DNA from: Chryseolinea lacunae
Lineage (GTDB): Bacteria > Bacteroidota > Bacteroidia > Cytophagales > Cyclobacteriaceae
DNA length: 64,000 nucleotides
Direction: 5' to 3'
Assembly: GCF_016735595.1 (NCBI RefSeq)
Contig: NZ_JAERRB010000002.1
Coordinates: forward strand, 248,001 to 312,000
The notes under the pieces were generated by a model. The model searched no databases. It was given only the letters and a program-made list of their open reading frames with translations, and was not told the origin of the DNA. Below, one piece after another: positions 8,352 to 17,518 of this stretch. Position 1 is the stretch's first letter; each line of letters opens with the position of its first letter. A program made the position numbers and the translations under genes.

Positions 8352-8969
8352 TTAATTCCCTTGCTGCACGCTGTGCACTTCCTGGGGAATCAGACCGTGT
8401 GCTTCTTTATGCGTGGCCACCATGGCTGCCGAGTCGGGTGCTTCGGCCAGGCACATCACGATGCCACGTTTTTCATCTACCCAATAGTTGATGAAGCTGG
8501 TTTTGTATTTCTCCTGCACAGCCAGATCTTTCACGTGCGCATCGGCGACGGCCTTAGCCGTCACGTTGCCAGCGCCGAGGTAGTGCACGTCGAAGTAGAG
8601 CGGTGTTTGTGGATGCAGCGGGGCTTCTTCGCCATCGCTCACTGCGGCAATGAGGTCGGGCACGAGACCGTGCGCTTCCTGGTGTGTGCGATAGATGGCC
8701 GAGTCGCTGGGCGATTCGGAGAGGCAATAAACTTTGCCTTTGGCTTCGTCGACCCAATACTTGAGGAAGCTCACGCCGTATTTGCCTTGCGTAGCCAGAT
8801 CTTTTTGATGCGCACCGGCCACATCTTGCAAGGTCACTTTGCCGGGTTCGAGATCGTGCACGTCAATGTAGAGGCGGCGATCCTGGGTGGTGTCGGGTTC
8901 ATTCACTTTCGTGTCGCATGCTGTCAACACGGAAATCAGGGAGAGGAAAACGAGGGTTGTGTTTTTCAT
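8352..8969 (-). CDS. Lipoprotein with two DUF4242 domains
   Basis: A 205-residue lipoprotein (leader ends ISVLTAC, lipid cysteine at residue 18) carrying two tandem DUF4242 (SCO4226-like, nickel-binding-type ferredoxin fold) domains. Each repeat reads 'LY(I/F)DVHxLxxGxVT..DVA.AHxKDLAxQxKYxxSFxxYWVDE' followed by a Cys strand (VYCLSES, VMCLAEA) and the H-x-E-A-H-G-L-(V/I)-P motif. Metal binding by these His and Cys residues is known for one family member; here it is inferred. It is divergent from the large LuxR-type regulator, with 125 bases between, and another DUF4242 gene lies just beyond that regulator, which suggests a functional link. Confidence 0.82.
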   Translation of the reverse strand: MKNTTLVFLSLISVLTACDTKVNEPDTTQDRRLYIDVHDLEPGKVTLQDVAGAHQKDLATQGKYGVSFLKYWVDEAKGKVYCLSESPSDSAIYRTHQEAHGLVPDLIAAVSDGEEAPLHPQTPLYFDVHYLGAGNVTAKAVADAHVKDLAVQEKYKTSFINYWVDEKRGIVMCLAEAPDSAAMVATHKEAHGLIPQEVHSVQQGN

Positions 8970-9094
8970 TTTTTGAGATTTAGTTATTAACTAGTGCAAA
9001 GGAAGATCGGCCGGTGGAGTCTTTGGTCAGTGATTTTCCCTGTTTTAGAATTTCGGATTCCCTATTTTGCTTTTTTGAAAACCCTCTCTTGCGT

Positions 9095-11698
9095 ATGGAA
9101 TTAGTGGAGCGCACAGCGTATCTCGATATATTGGCCGATCGCTACAACACCGTAACAAAAGGCGAAGGCCACACGGTGTTTCTGGCGGGCGAAGCCGGTG
9201 TGGGAAAGACGTCGCTTGTGAATCATTTTCTGCAAAGCCTTTCCGGACAGGTTGTGGTCTATTCCGGAGCGTGCGATTCGTTGTTCACGCCACGTCCCCT
9301 CGGGCCGCTCTACGACATGGGCGTGCAGATTGGACAACACTTTCTGGATTTGCTTCGAAATGAAAAGGACCGCGCGCTCATCTTCACGGCGTTTGTGCAG
9401 GAGCTCACGGCGGCCACCACGCCCGTAGTGCTGGTGATGGAAGACATCCATTGGGCCGACGAAGCCACGCTGGACTTTATTAAATTTCTCGCCCGCCGCA
9501 TCACTAAATTCAGGTGCCTCTTTGTGCTCACGCTGCGCGACGATGAAGCCAGCAATCGTCTTGCCCTTAAAAAATTTTTTGGCGAGCTGCCTGCCCCAAC
9601 ATTCACCAAGCAGTTGGTGCAACGCCTCTCGCGCGAAGCGGTCGACCAACTGGCGTTGGCAAAAGGGTATGCTTCCGGCCACGATGTATATGCGCTCACG
9701 GGCGGCAACCCGTTTTATGTAACGGAGGTTCTGGCCAGCTATAGCCCCGGCATTCCGGAGCGCGTGAAAGATTCCATACTCACGGTGTTTTTTTCGAAAG
9801 ACGAAACCACCCGTGCGTTATGGGAATTTTTATCCATCATGCCTTCGCGTGTTGAATTTAACAAGGCTGCGTTGGTGGAAGAGGAATTTCCAAACGGCAT
9901 TGACGAATGTATCCAATCGGGTGTGCTGGTTAATAAAGGAAACTACCTGTCGTTTAAGCATGAGCTTTATCGCCTGGCCATTGAAGAATCGATGTCGCCC
10001 TATCGCCGTCGAAGTCTTCACCGCCGCATGCTGAAGCTGATGCTGGATTGCCCGGTGGAGTTCAACAACCTGTCGCAGGTTGTGCATCACGCGCGCTTTG
10101 CCGACGACTCCGAAGCTGTGGCCCGCATTGCGCCGCAGGCCGCCAAAGAAGCCGCGGTGCTGGGCGCGCACCTCGAAGCCTCAACGTTATATCTCGCTGC
10201 CATCGAACACACCGATGCGCAGTCGCCACAACTGGTGGAGCTCTACGAGAACCATGCCTACGAATGTTACCTCACCGGTCAAATGACCGCCGCCGTGGCT
10301 TCGCAGGAGCGGGTGCTTGAACTTTGGCGAGAACGCAAGGTGATTCTGAAGGTGGGCGACACCCTTCGTTTTCTATCGCGCCTGTGGTGGTTTGCCGGCA
10401 ACCGCGCACAATCTGTGAAACTGGCGCGCGAAGCCATAGAGGTTCTTGATAACGGCTATCCTACACGCGAACGCGCCCTGGCCTATAGCAACATGGCCCA
10501 GCTGAGCATGCTCGCCGACGATCCGGAGGAAACGTTGCTGTGGGGCAACAAAGCCATCGCGCTGGCCACGCGCATGAACGATCCCGAAGTTTTGTCGCAT
10601 GCCCTCAACAACGTGGGGTGTGTGCTGATGAAGTTCGATGCCGAAGCCGAGGGCGAAGCCAAATTGTCGGAGAGCCTCGCGCTGGCTTTGCAACACGGCT
10701 TTCATGAACACGCGGCCCGGGCCTACACCAATTTGTCCTACACGTTTGTGTTGTCGCGTCAACATAAGAAGGCAGCGCAGGTGTTTGATGAAGGCATTAA
10801 ATATTGCGAAGCCCGCGATTTGAAATCGTGGATCGACTACATGCAAAGCGAGCGTGTGAAGATGCTGCTCGACACCGGCGACTGGGCCGAGTCTGATGCG
10901 TTAACCTCGTCTTTACTGAGCAACCCATTCCATCCACCCATCGTACAGATCGGTGCCCTCGTGACCCGCGCGCGGTTGAAGATCCGGCAGGGCGCGTTCG
11001 ATGAAGCGCGTGTGCTGCTGGAAAACGGGAAACGCATCGCCTGGCTTACGGACGAAGCACAACGCGTGGTGCCGGTGTTGTCGGCCATTCTGGAGCTGTG
11101 CTGGATCAGCGGCGACGCATTGCCGCTCAACGATGTTAAAAAAGTCGAAGACTCGTTCTTTGCTCAGAAAAATAAATCGTGGCACTACTCCTCCTGGATA
11201 TACTGGTTGCGGAAAAGCGGCGTGCCCCTTCCTGAAAATAAAGACGTGACGTTCAAAGGCCCACTCCGCCTCGAAGTGGAAGGCCTTTGGAAAGAAGCCG
11301 CCGACGAATGGAAACAATCCGGATGTGTCTATGAACAAGCCCTTGCACTGATGGAAGGCGACGAAAAACACCAACGCGAAGGACTGCAACTGCTGGATGA
11401 ACTGGGCGCCACCGCCACCCGCGACAAACTGAAGACAAAGCTGAAGGAACAAGGCTTGCGCAACATCCCCCGCGGCCCGCGCGAAAGCACCCGAAGCAAT
11501 CCCGCGTTGCTCACGGGCCGTCAGGTAGAGATCCTGAACCTTTTGGAGAAGGGCTCGCCCAACAAAGAGATCGCCGACCGATTGTTTATCTCACCCAAAA
11601 CCGTCGACCATCACATTTCGGCCATCCTGTCGAAGCTGGAAGTGAACTCGCGCGCCAAAGCGGTGGTGGAAGCCCGCAAGCTTGGCATCTTAAAATAG
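9095..11698 (+). CDS. ATPase-type LuxR family transcriptional regulator (LAL-like)
   Basis: An 867-residue cytosolic regulator. An N-terminal STAND/AAA ATPase domain has Walker A GEAGVGKTS (about 32-40) and Walker B VVLVMEDIHWAD (about 109-120). A long helical TPR-like region (about 350-750) follows, and the C-terminal 62 residues are a LuxR/GerE helix-turn-helix (LTGRQVEILNLLEKGSPNKE, then the recognition helix region PKTVDHHISAILSKL). I prefer the ATG at 9095; an in-frame GTG at 9014 would add a Phe/Cys-rich tail that fits no family pattern. LAL regulators bind inducer through the STAND/TPR part and activate nearby promoters. DUF4242 genes flank it on both sides and are the likely targets (inference). 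Confidence 0.9.
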   Translation: MELVERTAYLDILADRYNTVTKGEGHTVFLAGEAGVGKTSLVNHFLQSLSGQVVVYSGACDSLFTPRPLGPLYDMGVQIGQHFLDLLRNEKDRALIFTAFVQELTAATTPVVLVMEDIHWADEATLDFIKFLARRITKFRCLFVLTLRDDEASNRLALKKFFGELPAPTFTKQLVQRLSREAVDQLALAKGYASGHDVYALTGGNPFYVTEVLASYSPGIPERVKDSILTVFFSKDETTRALWEFLSIMPSRVEFNKAALVEEEFPNGIDECIQSGVLVNKGNYLSFKHELYRLAIEESMSPYRRRSLHRRMLKLMLDCPVEFNNLSQVVHHARFADDSEAVARIAPQAAKEAAVLGAHLEASTLYLAAIEHTDAQSPQLVELYENHAYECYLTGQMTAAVASQERVLELWRERKVILKVGDTLRFLSRLWWFAGNRAQSVKLAREAIEVLDNGYPTRERALAYSNMAQLSMLADDPEETLLWGNKAIALATRMNDPEVLSHALNNVGCVLMKFDAEAEGEAKLSESLALALQHGFHEHAARAYTNLSYTFVLSRQHKKAAQVFDEGIKYCEARDLKSWIDYMQSERVKMLLDTGDWAESDALTSSLLSNPFHPPIVQIGALVTRARLKIRQGAFDEARVLLENGKRIAWLTDEAQRVVPVLSAILELCWISGDALPLNDVKKVEDSFFAQKNKSWHYSSWIYWLRKSGVPLPENKDVTFKGPLRLEVEGLWKEAADEWKQSGCVYEQALALMEGDEKHQREGLQLLDELGATATRDKLKTKLKEQGLRNIPRGPRESTRSNPALLTGRQVEILNLLEKGSPNKEIADRLFISPKTVDHHISAILSKLEVNSRAKAVVEARKLGILK

Positions 11699-11792
11699 GG
11701 AAGGGATGGTCAATAAATAGGGGATTCCTCTGGCGACGGAGCACGGCCAGGCGCTGAATTTTGCAGGACAATAAAACACAATTTTATCCTGT

Positions 11793-12065
11793 ATGAAAAA
11801 ATTCATCATCGAACGTGACCTGCCGGGAGCCGGCAAACTCACCCCCGCCGAACTGAAAGCCATCGCCCGCAAATCGTGCGAGGTAGTAGACAACCTGGAC
11901 GTGTCCTACCACTGGATTCAAACATTCGTTACCGACAACAAACTGTATTGCGTTCACATCGCTCCCGACCGCGAGTCGGTTTTGGAGCACGCGCGTAGAG
12001 GTGGATTCCCCGCCGACAACGTCACCGAAGTGCGTAGCATTATGGACCCTACCACCGCCGCCTGA
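11793..12065 (+). CDS. DUF4242 (nickel-binding-like) protein
   Basis: A 90-residue cytosolic single-domain DUF4242 protein without a signal peptide. It shows the family pattern: a starting strand (KFIIERDLPGAG), a helix (LTPAELKAIARKSCEVVDNL), a W-I-Q-T strand, then LYCVHIAPDRESVLEHARRG with GFPADNVTEV. It begins 94 bases after the LAL-type regulator in the same direction. Family members bind a metal through His/Cys residues; the present cysteine (LYCVH) fits. Role unknown. Confidence 0.82.
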   Translation: MKKFIIERDLPGAGKLTPAELKAIARKSCEVVDNLDVSYHWIQTFVTDNKLYCVHIAPDRESVLEHARRGGFPADNVTEVRSIMDPTTAA

Positions 12066-12292
12066 CATGCGCCTGGCTTTCGGGAAGGGGACGTTGCACG
12101 ATTGAAACTTTGTGACAACGCCGGTAGCACCGTGTTCAAAAAAATTTCTGCTATAGACAGCGGCAAGCACGTTTGATTGGCACCACCGGTTGTTGCATCG
12201 TTCCCTTCCGGAAACAGCCTGGGGCATATGACACACCGTAGAATAATTGTATTTTTAAATAAGGAGCCCATCCAAAACACAAACGCAAAATC

Positions 12293-13501
12293 ATGGAACC
12301 CTCTCTGAAAACCAACGCCGGATTTTTTCGCATTCAATCGGTAGACCTCTTGCGGGGTGCCGTCATGATCATCATGGCCATAGACCATGTGCGGGTCTAT
12401 TCGGGCATACCCGCAGGTGGCCCGACGGCGGGTGTTTTTTTTACGCGCTGGATCACGCACTATTGCGCGCCCGCTTTTGTGTTCTTTGCAGGCACCAGCG
12501 CTTTTTTGTATTTGAAAAAGACGGGAAGTAAAAACGAGGTGTCAACGTTTTTGCTGACGCGCGGCCTGTTGCTGGTGGCGCTGGAGCTCACCGTTATTCG
12601 CTTTTTCTGGATGTTCAATTTCGATTACGGCGTCTTCACGTTCACCGGGGTCATCTGGATGTTGGGGTGGTGCATGGTGCTGATGGCGCCGCTCATACGG
12701 TTGTCGCCCACGGCACTCGGCCTGGCCGGGCTTGTCATCATCTTTGCGCAGCAGGCGTTTCACTTTGTGCCGCAGTTGTTTCCGGAGTCAATGCAGGAGT
12801 CGGTGGACAAGGTGTGGGGATTTTTTTATCCGGCTTCTCCCGACGGCGTGGCGGGCGCGGGCAAGCTGTCGAACACGGCAGGCATGGCCAAGCCGTTTGG
12901 CTTCAGCGTTTTTTATGTAGTCATTCCATGGATTGGCGTGATGATGGCGGGCTTTGGTTTTGGCAAGTTGTTGCAAAAAGATCCGGCAGCATTTCGTAAA
13001 GTTTGTCTGCGCGTGGGCATCGGCGCCATTGTTCTTTTTCTGATCGCCGGCACATTGGATGTTTTGATGCGTCCCGCGACCGATGATGCAACACCATTTT
13101 TGTTCAGGTTGCTGGGCCAGCAAAAGTATCCACCGTCACAACTCTACCTGCTCATGACACTCGGGCCACTCATCGCGCTCATGCCGTGGGCAGAACGTGC
13201 GTCGGGCGCGCTTGCGAATGCCCTGAAGATTGTAGGACGCGTGCCGATGTTTTTTTATCTGCTGCACATCCTGCTCATACACCTCTCCGCATTTGTAGTG
13301 AACCTTCTGCTCAGCGGAACGATTCACCAGGATTGGTATGCCACGGCGCCCTTTGTGAATATTCCTGAAACCGAGCGCTGGGGTTTGCCCTTGCTGTATC
13401 TGGTGTGGGCCATTGATGTTCCCATTCTGTATTGGCTTTGCACGAAGTATGCGGCATACAAAGCCAGTCGCCCCGAGGTTCGTTGGCTGAAATATGTTTG
13501 A
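12293..13501 (+). CDS. DUF1624 / heparan-alpha-glucosaminide N-acetyltransferase-like membrane protein
   Basis: A 402-residue polytopic membrane protein with about ten hydrophobic segments. The N-terminal motif RIQSVDLLRGAVMIIMAIDH is diagnostic for the DUF1624/HGSNAT-like acyltransferase family; H and D in AIDH lie at the end of the first span. A typical 'APAFVFFAGTSAFLYL' second span follows. Relatives are predicted transmembrane acyltransferases; the substrate is unknown. A terminator lies 146 bases after the stop, just before the next gene. The 227 bases upstream hold no gene I can see. Confidence 0.85.
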   Translation: MEPSLKTNAGFFRIQSVDLLRGAVMIIMAIDHVRVYSGIPAGGPTAGVFFTRWITHYCAPAFVFFAGTSAFLYLKKTGSKNEVSTFLLTRGLLLVALELTVIRFFWMFNFDYGVFTFTGVIWMLGWCMVLMAPLIRLSPTALGLAGLVIIFAQQAFHFVPQLFPESMQESVDKVWGFFYPASPDGVAGAGKLSNTAGMAKPFGFSVFYVVIPWIGVMMAGFGFGKLLQKDPAAFRKVCLRVGIGAIVLFLIAGTLDVLMRPATDDATPFLFRLLGQQKYPPSQLYLLMTLGPLIALMPWAERASGALANALKIVGRVPMFFYLLHILLIHLSAFVVNLLLSGTIHQDWYATAPFVNIPETERWGLPLLYLVWAIDVPILYWLCTKYAAYKASRPEVRWLKYV

Positions 13502-13646
13502 AAGGAATTTGTTGACAACGACAACATCAAGCACCCGGGCGTATGTCATCTTGAAAACGGGTGTTGGATGAAATCCTGATTTTGTCGTACAAAACAACTT
13601 TTTTCATTCTTCATATTTCTCAGCCTCGCGAAATGCCTTACCTTAT

Positions 13647-13677
13647 AGTCTCCGTCAAAAAAAGGCGGAGACTTTTT
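13647..13677 (+). terminator. Terminator-like hairpin directly before the YoaK family gene
   Basis: AGTCTCCG (13647-13654) pairs with CGGAGACT (13666-13673), followed by five T residues. It closes the DUF1624 transcript or lies in the leader of the next gene, whose ATG is at 13682, only a few bases after the T run. The stem core is the same as in the terminator at 8196. Confidence 0.75.
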
Positions 13678-13681
13678 CTTG

Positions 13682-14380
13682 ATGAAACCCAGAGTCGTTT
13701 CTTTTCTGCTCAGCTTCGTTTCCGGTTTTGTCGACACGGCGGGCTTCATCGTGCTGTCCGGAATTTTCACGGCTCACATCACGGGCAACCTGGTGCTTGC
13801 AGGTGCACTGCTCATCGCCGAGAAGAAAGCCGAAGTGTGGACACGATTTCTCATGCTGCCGATCTTTATCGTAGGCGTGGTCATCACATTTTCAATGGAC
13901 GCGCTGATGAGCAAAACCGTGAAGTCGTCGCTAAGGCCTTTGCTCCTGGTTCAGACTTTACTCATCGTTGCAATTTCAGGTATGGGGTTTTTCTTTGAAG
14001 GCGCAAGTCACCGCGTGCTGGAAACGTTGCCAATTCTGTTGACCGGCACGGTGGGCGTGCTGGCCATGAGCGTGCAGAACACCTATATGAAAACACACTT
14101 GCCACGTTATGTTCCTACCACGGTGATGACCGGCAACATGGCTCAATTCTCCATGGACATGGTGCCGTGGCTGCTCGTGAAAACAAAACTGCGCGAAGGC
14201 GTGGCGCCGGTAGAAAGCGTGCGTAAATTTGGCGTGGCCTTGTTGGGATTTCTGGCGGGCGCAATTTGCGCGGCACTGGTGGTGTCGAAAATCGGATTGC
14301 TTTCCTGCCTGCTACCTGCCATGTTGCTGTTGGTCGTCATGGTTCTGAAGCCGGACGAAATGGAAATAAAAACTACTTAA
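13682..14380 (+). CDS. YoaK family (DUF1275) membrane protein
   Basis: A 232-residue protein with six to seven hydrophobic segments. It opens with the family signature SFLLSFVSGFVDTAGFIVL and FTAHITGNLVLAGALL. YoaK/DUF1275 members are predicted small-molecule transporters of unknown substrate. I take the ATG at 13682; the first membrane helix follows directly. The start codon sits just after a terminator-like hairpin, which is odd for a separately transcribed gene. The stop is 11 bases before the VOC dioxygenase start, so the two probably share a transcript. Confidence 0.87.
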   Translation: MKPRVVSFLLSFVSGFVDTAGFIVLSGIFTAHITGNLVLAGALLIAEKKAEVWTRFLMLPIFIVGVVITFSMDALMSKTVKSSLRPLLLVQTLLIVAISGMGFFFEGASHRVLETLPILLTGTVGVLAMSVQNTYMKTHLPRYVPTTVMTGNMAQFSMDMVPWLLVKTKLREGVAPVESVRKFGVALLGFLAGAICAALVVSKIGLLSCLLPAMLLLVVMVLKPDEMEIKTT

Positions 14381-14391
14381 CTCTCGTCAAG

Positions 14392-15345
14392 ATGGACAAA
14401 CTGATTACAGGCATTCACCACGTCACGGCACTGGCTTCGGACGCACAACGCAACATCGAATTTTATACGGGCATATTGGGTATCCGGCTGGTGAAGAAGA
14501 CGGTAAACTTCGACGCCCCCGAGGTCTATCACTTCTACTATGGCGACGAGCTGGGACATCCCGGCACCATCATCACATTTTTTCCCTATAGCGGATTGAT
14601 CAAAGGCCGGCATGGCACGGGCTTCCTGAACACCACCACGTTTTCGGTACCCTATGGTTCGCTTGGCTATTGGACAGAGCGCCTGAAAAAATACGGCATC
14701 GCGTTCAAAGATCCACAAGAACGCTTTCAAAACGAAGTGGTTGTGTATCTCGAAGATCCCGATGGCCTGGGGCTTGAGCTAGTGTTTAACGAAGGCGATC
14801 TGCGCACGGGCTTTACCTATGGCAGCATTCCCCTCGAACATTCCATTCGCGGCTTTTACAATGTTGAAATCTGGGAAGAGGGATTTGAGCGCACAGCCTC
14901 GTTGCTCACCGAACAGTTAGACCACGTGCTGATCGCAGAACGTGGCAATCGATTCCGTTTCGCTGCACAAAACAAGGCCGGCAACTTCATCGACATTCTC
15001 TGCTCGCCCGATAGTCTGAAGGGTCGCGGAGGAAGTGGCACGGTGCATCACATCGCCTTCAGCACAGCCGATGCAAAAAGCCAGCTGGCGGTTCGGGAGA
15101 AAGTGGTGAATCGCATGCTGAACCCCACACCGGTGCTGGACCGTCAGTATTTTCAGTCGATCTATTTCCGCGAACCCGGTGGTGTGTTGTTCGAGGTGGC
15201 TACCGCCGATCAGGGCTTCACAAAAGATGAAGACAAAGATCACCTGGGTGAAGCCTTGAAGTTGCCTCCATGGTTTGAGAAGGACCGCACCAACATTGAA
15301 AGCCGTGTGCCCCGCGTGGACCTTCAACTTAAAAAATATCCCTGA
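14392..15345 (+). CDS. Ring-cleaving dioxygenase, VOC family (MhqO/LinE-like)
   Basis: A 317-residue protein with two VOC modules. It begins with the diagnostic GIHHVTALASDAQRNIEFYT, and the second half contains GTVHHIAFSTADAKSQ and SIYFREPGGVLFEVATADQGF. H in IHHVT, H in VHHIAF and E in VLFEVAT are the expected metal triad. Relatives such as MhqO are annotated as hydroquinone-type extradiol dioxygenases induced by quinones; the substrate here is inferred only. I start at 14392, where family homology begins; an earlier in-frame ATG at 14266 lies inside the YoaK gene. Confidence 0.9.
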   Translation: MDKLITGIHHVTALASDAQRNIEFYTGILGIRLVKKTVNFDAPEVYHFYYGDELGHPGTIITFFPYSGLIKGRHGTGFLNTTTFSVPYGSLGYWTERLKKYGIAFKDPQERFQNEVVVYLEDPDGLGLELVFNEGDLRTGFTYGSIPLEHSIRGFYNVEIWEEGFERTASLLTEQLDHVLIAERGNRFRFAAQNKAGNFIDILCSPDSLKGRGGSGTVHHIAFSTADAKSQLAVREKVVNRMLNPTPVLDRQYFQSIYFREPGGVLFEVATADQGFTKDEDKDHLGEALKLPPWFEKDRTNIESRVPRVDLQLKKYP

Positions 15346-15653
15346 TGCCGGAATGCCGAACACGGGTCGCTTCAGGGGCATCATATTTTTATCTGGCCTT
15401 TTGGGATATTGATTCTTGTAAGATCTTCCATCAGTTGTGATTAATACAGCTTTTTCTGGTATTCATACAAAGCCTCAAATGGTTTTGTAACCAAACGCAA
15501 TTTCAATTTCGAAGTGTCTCCCCAATCTTCCTTACAAGAAACACCGAATGTGTTGACTTAACCATGATGGTGTGTTGTTTCGCCATTGTTGGATGTGATG
15601 CCATGCGATAGGTTTGTAGCGTATGGTTTGCGAATACTAAAATCAAAACATAA
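15346..15653 (+). other. Gene-free stretch before the second amidohydrolase
   Basis: About 308 bases with no open frame that looks coding. The first part is the trailer of the dioxygenase gene, with no clear terminator. Near its 3' end it carries a promoter-like pair described separately. Confidence 0.5.
15586..15616 (+). promoter_or_regulatory. Bacteroidota-type promoter candidate
   Basis: TTG at 15586-15588, a 20-base spacer and TAGGTTTG at 15609-15616 match the Bacteroidota consensus TTG-N19/20-TAnnTTTG. Transcription would start about 30 bases before the ATG of the amidohydrolase at 15654. No experimental support. Confidence 0.4.
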
Positions 15654-17429
15654 ATGAAACTACAAGCCTTGCTGGCAATTGCGCTGGCCCTTTCTTTTGA
15701 AGACGTTGTCGCACAACAAAAGGCAGACATCATTCTGCTGAACGCCAACGTGACAACACTCGACGACGCGGCTCCTCACGCAGAAGCCCTTGCCATTTCG
15801 AAAAACAGAATTGTGGCGGTCGGCAACAACAAGGAAATTCAGAAATGGAAAGGGGCAAAAACCAACGTGATCGATGCGCATGGCAAAACCGTGGTGCCCG
15901 GCTTGTTCGACAGTCACCTGCACGTGATTCGCGGCGGGCGGTTCTACAACACCGAGCTGCGTTGGGATGGCGTGTCGTCGCTGAAGAAGGCGCTGGCCAT
16001 GCTTCGCGAGCAAGCAGCGCGCACACCCGAAGGCCAATGGGTGCGTGTGGTGGGCGGCTGGAACGAATATCAGTTTGAGGAAAAACGTCTGGCAACACTG
16101 GACGAAATAAACGAAGCCACCGGCAATGTGCCCACGTTCATTCTCTATCTCTATGGCAAAGCCTGGCTGAACAAGGCGGGAATTCAAAAACTGAACATCA
16201 CCGGCGAAACGCCAAATCCACCCGGAGGTCTTATTGAGAAGGATAGCAACGGTGTTCCTACCGGCCTGCTGGTGGCCGAGCCCAATGCCTTCATTCTGTA
16301 CTCCACCCTGGCGAAACTTCCCGAACTGACGCCAGCAGAAAAAATAAACTCCACGCTTCAATACATGACCGAACTGAATCGCCTGGGGGTCACGGCCGTG
16401 ATGGATGCCGGCGGTGGCTTTCAGAATTTTCCCGACGACTACGCGATCACCGATTCGTTGAACCGCGCCGGAAAAATCACAGTGCGGCTTCCGTATTTCC
16501 TCTTCGCACAAAAAAAAGGAACGGAGCTAAACGATTTCACAAAGTGGATCAGCCTGGTAGATGTCCAACATCCCATATCAAACACCATCAACGAAGTTGA
16601 CTATCGTGTAGAGGGGGGCGGCGAAAATTTAGTGATGGATGCTGCCGACTTTGAAAACTTTCTTTTTCCCCGGCCCGAACTGCCGGCGTCGCTGGAAACC
16701 AATCTGAAAGCTGTGCTTGCGCTGCTGGTGAAAAACCGTTGGCCATTCCGCTTGCACGCCACCTATAACGAAAGCATCAGCCGCGACCTCGCCATCATCG
16801 AGGCTGTGAACAAGGAAACCCCGCTCAATGGATTGCTGTGGTTTTTCGATCATGCCGAAACGGTGAGCGACGAAAACCTGGCGCGCATCAAAGCGTTGGG
16901 GGGTGGCGTTGCCGTTCAACATCGCATGGCCTATCAGGGCGAGAGCTTTATTCATCGCTATGGAAAAGCCGCGGCCTTGTCGGCGCCGCCCATCAAAAAG
17001 ATGCTTGCACTCGGCATACCGGTTGGGTTAGGAACCGACGGAACGCGTGTGGCATCCTACAACCCGTGGATGTCGCTCTATTGGGCCACTACCGGTAAGA
17101 CACTTGGCGGTGTGCAGGTCATGGCTCCTGAAAACGTGTTGGACAGAACTGCCGCGCTGAAGCTCTACACCACCGGCGGCTACAACCTCATTCGCGAGGG
17201 CGGCACGAAAGGAAAAATTAAGACCGGCTATCTGGCGGACGTTATTGTGCTGGATAAGGACTATTTCGCCGTGAGCGACGAAGACGTGAAGACCATCACT
17301 TCGCTGTTGACAGTGGTGGATGGAAAAATTGTATGGGGCAGTGCCGAGTTTGAAAAGCTGGCGCCGGCCAAACTTCCGGTGGTGCCCGCGTGGAGTCCGG
17401 TGAAGTATTATGGCGGGTATCAGAAATAG
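15654..17429 (+). CDS. Secreted YtcJ-like amidohydrolase
   Basis: A 591-residue metal-dependent hydrolase of the Amidohydro_3/YtcJ type. A signal peptide ends near AQQK (residue 20). The N-terminal strand DIILLNANVTTLDDAAPHAE and the H-x-H in PGLFDSHLHVIRGG (near residue 87) are typical. Further family marks are VRVVGGWNEYQFEE, FRLHATYNESI, HRMAYQGESF, GLGTDGTRVASYNPW and the C-terminal GYLADVIVLDKDYFAV. Relatives hydrolyse N-acyl or exo-amide compounds; substrate unknown. It is followed 90 bases later by an outer-membrane porin in the same direction, so the two may form an uptake and processing pair. Confidence 0.9.
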   Translation: MKLQALLAIALALSFEDVVAQQKADIILLNANVTTLDDAAPHAEALAISKNRIVAVGNNKEIQKWKGAKTNVIDAHGKTVVPGLFDSHLHVIRGGRFYNTELRWDGVSSLKKALAMLREQAARTPEGQWVRVVGGWNEYQFEEKRLATLDEINEATGNVPTFILYLYGKAWLNKAGIQKLNITGETPNPPGGLIEKDSNGVPTGLLVAEPNAFILYSTLAKLPELTPAEKINSTLQYMTELNRLGVTAVMDAGGGFQNFPDDYAITDSLNRAGKITVRLPYFLFAQKKGTELNDFTKWISLVDVQHPISNTINEVDYRVEGGGENLVMDAADFENFLFPRPELPASLETNLKAVLALLVKNRWPFRLHATYNESISRDLAIIEAVNKETPLNGLLWFFDHAETVSDENLARIKALGGGVAVQHRMAYQGESFIHRYGKAAALSAPPIKKMLALGIPVGLGTDGTRVASYNPWMSLYWATTGKTLGGVQVMAPENVLDRTAALKLYTTGGYNLIREGGTKGKIKTGYLADVIVLDKDYFAVSDEDVKTITSLLTVVDGKIVWGSAEFEKLAPAKLPVVPAWSPVKYYGGYQK

Positions 17430-17518
17430 TATGAAAACGGTTCTTCGCTACACCACTATCACCAGTGCTTTTCGGAGCATGTTTAGTGTTTGGATCTGTC
17501 TCACGTTTTAAAATTCTG

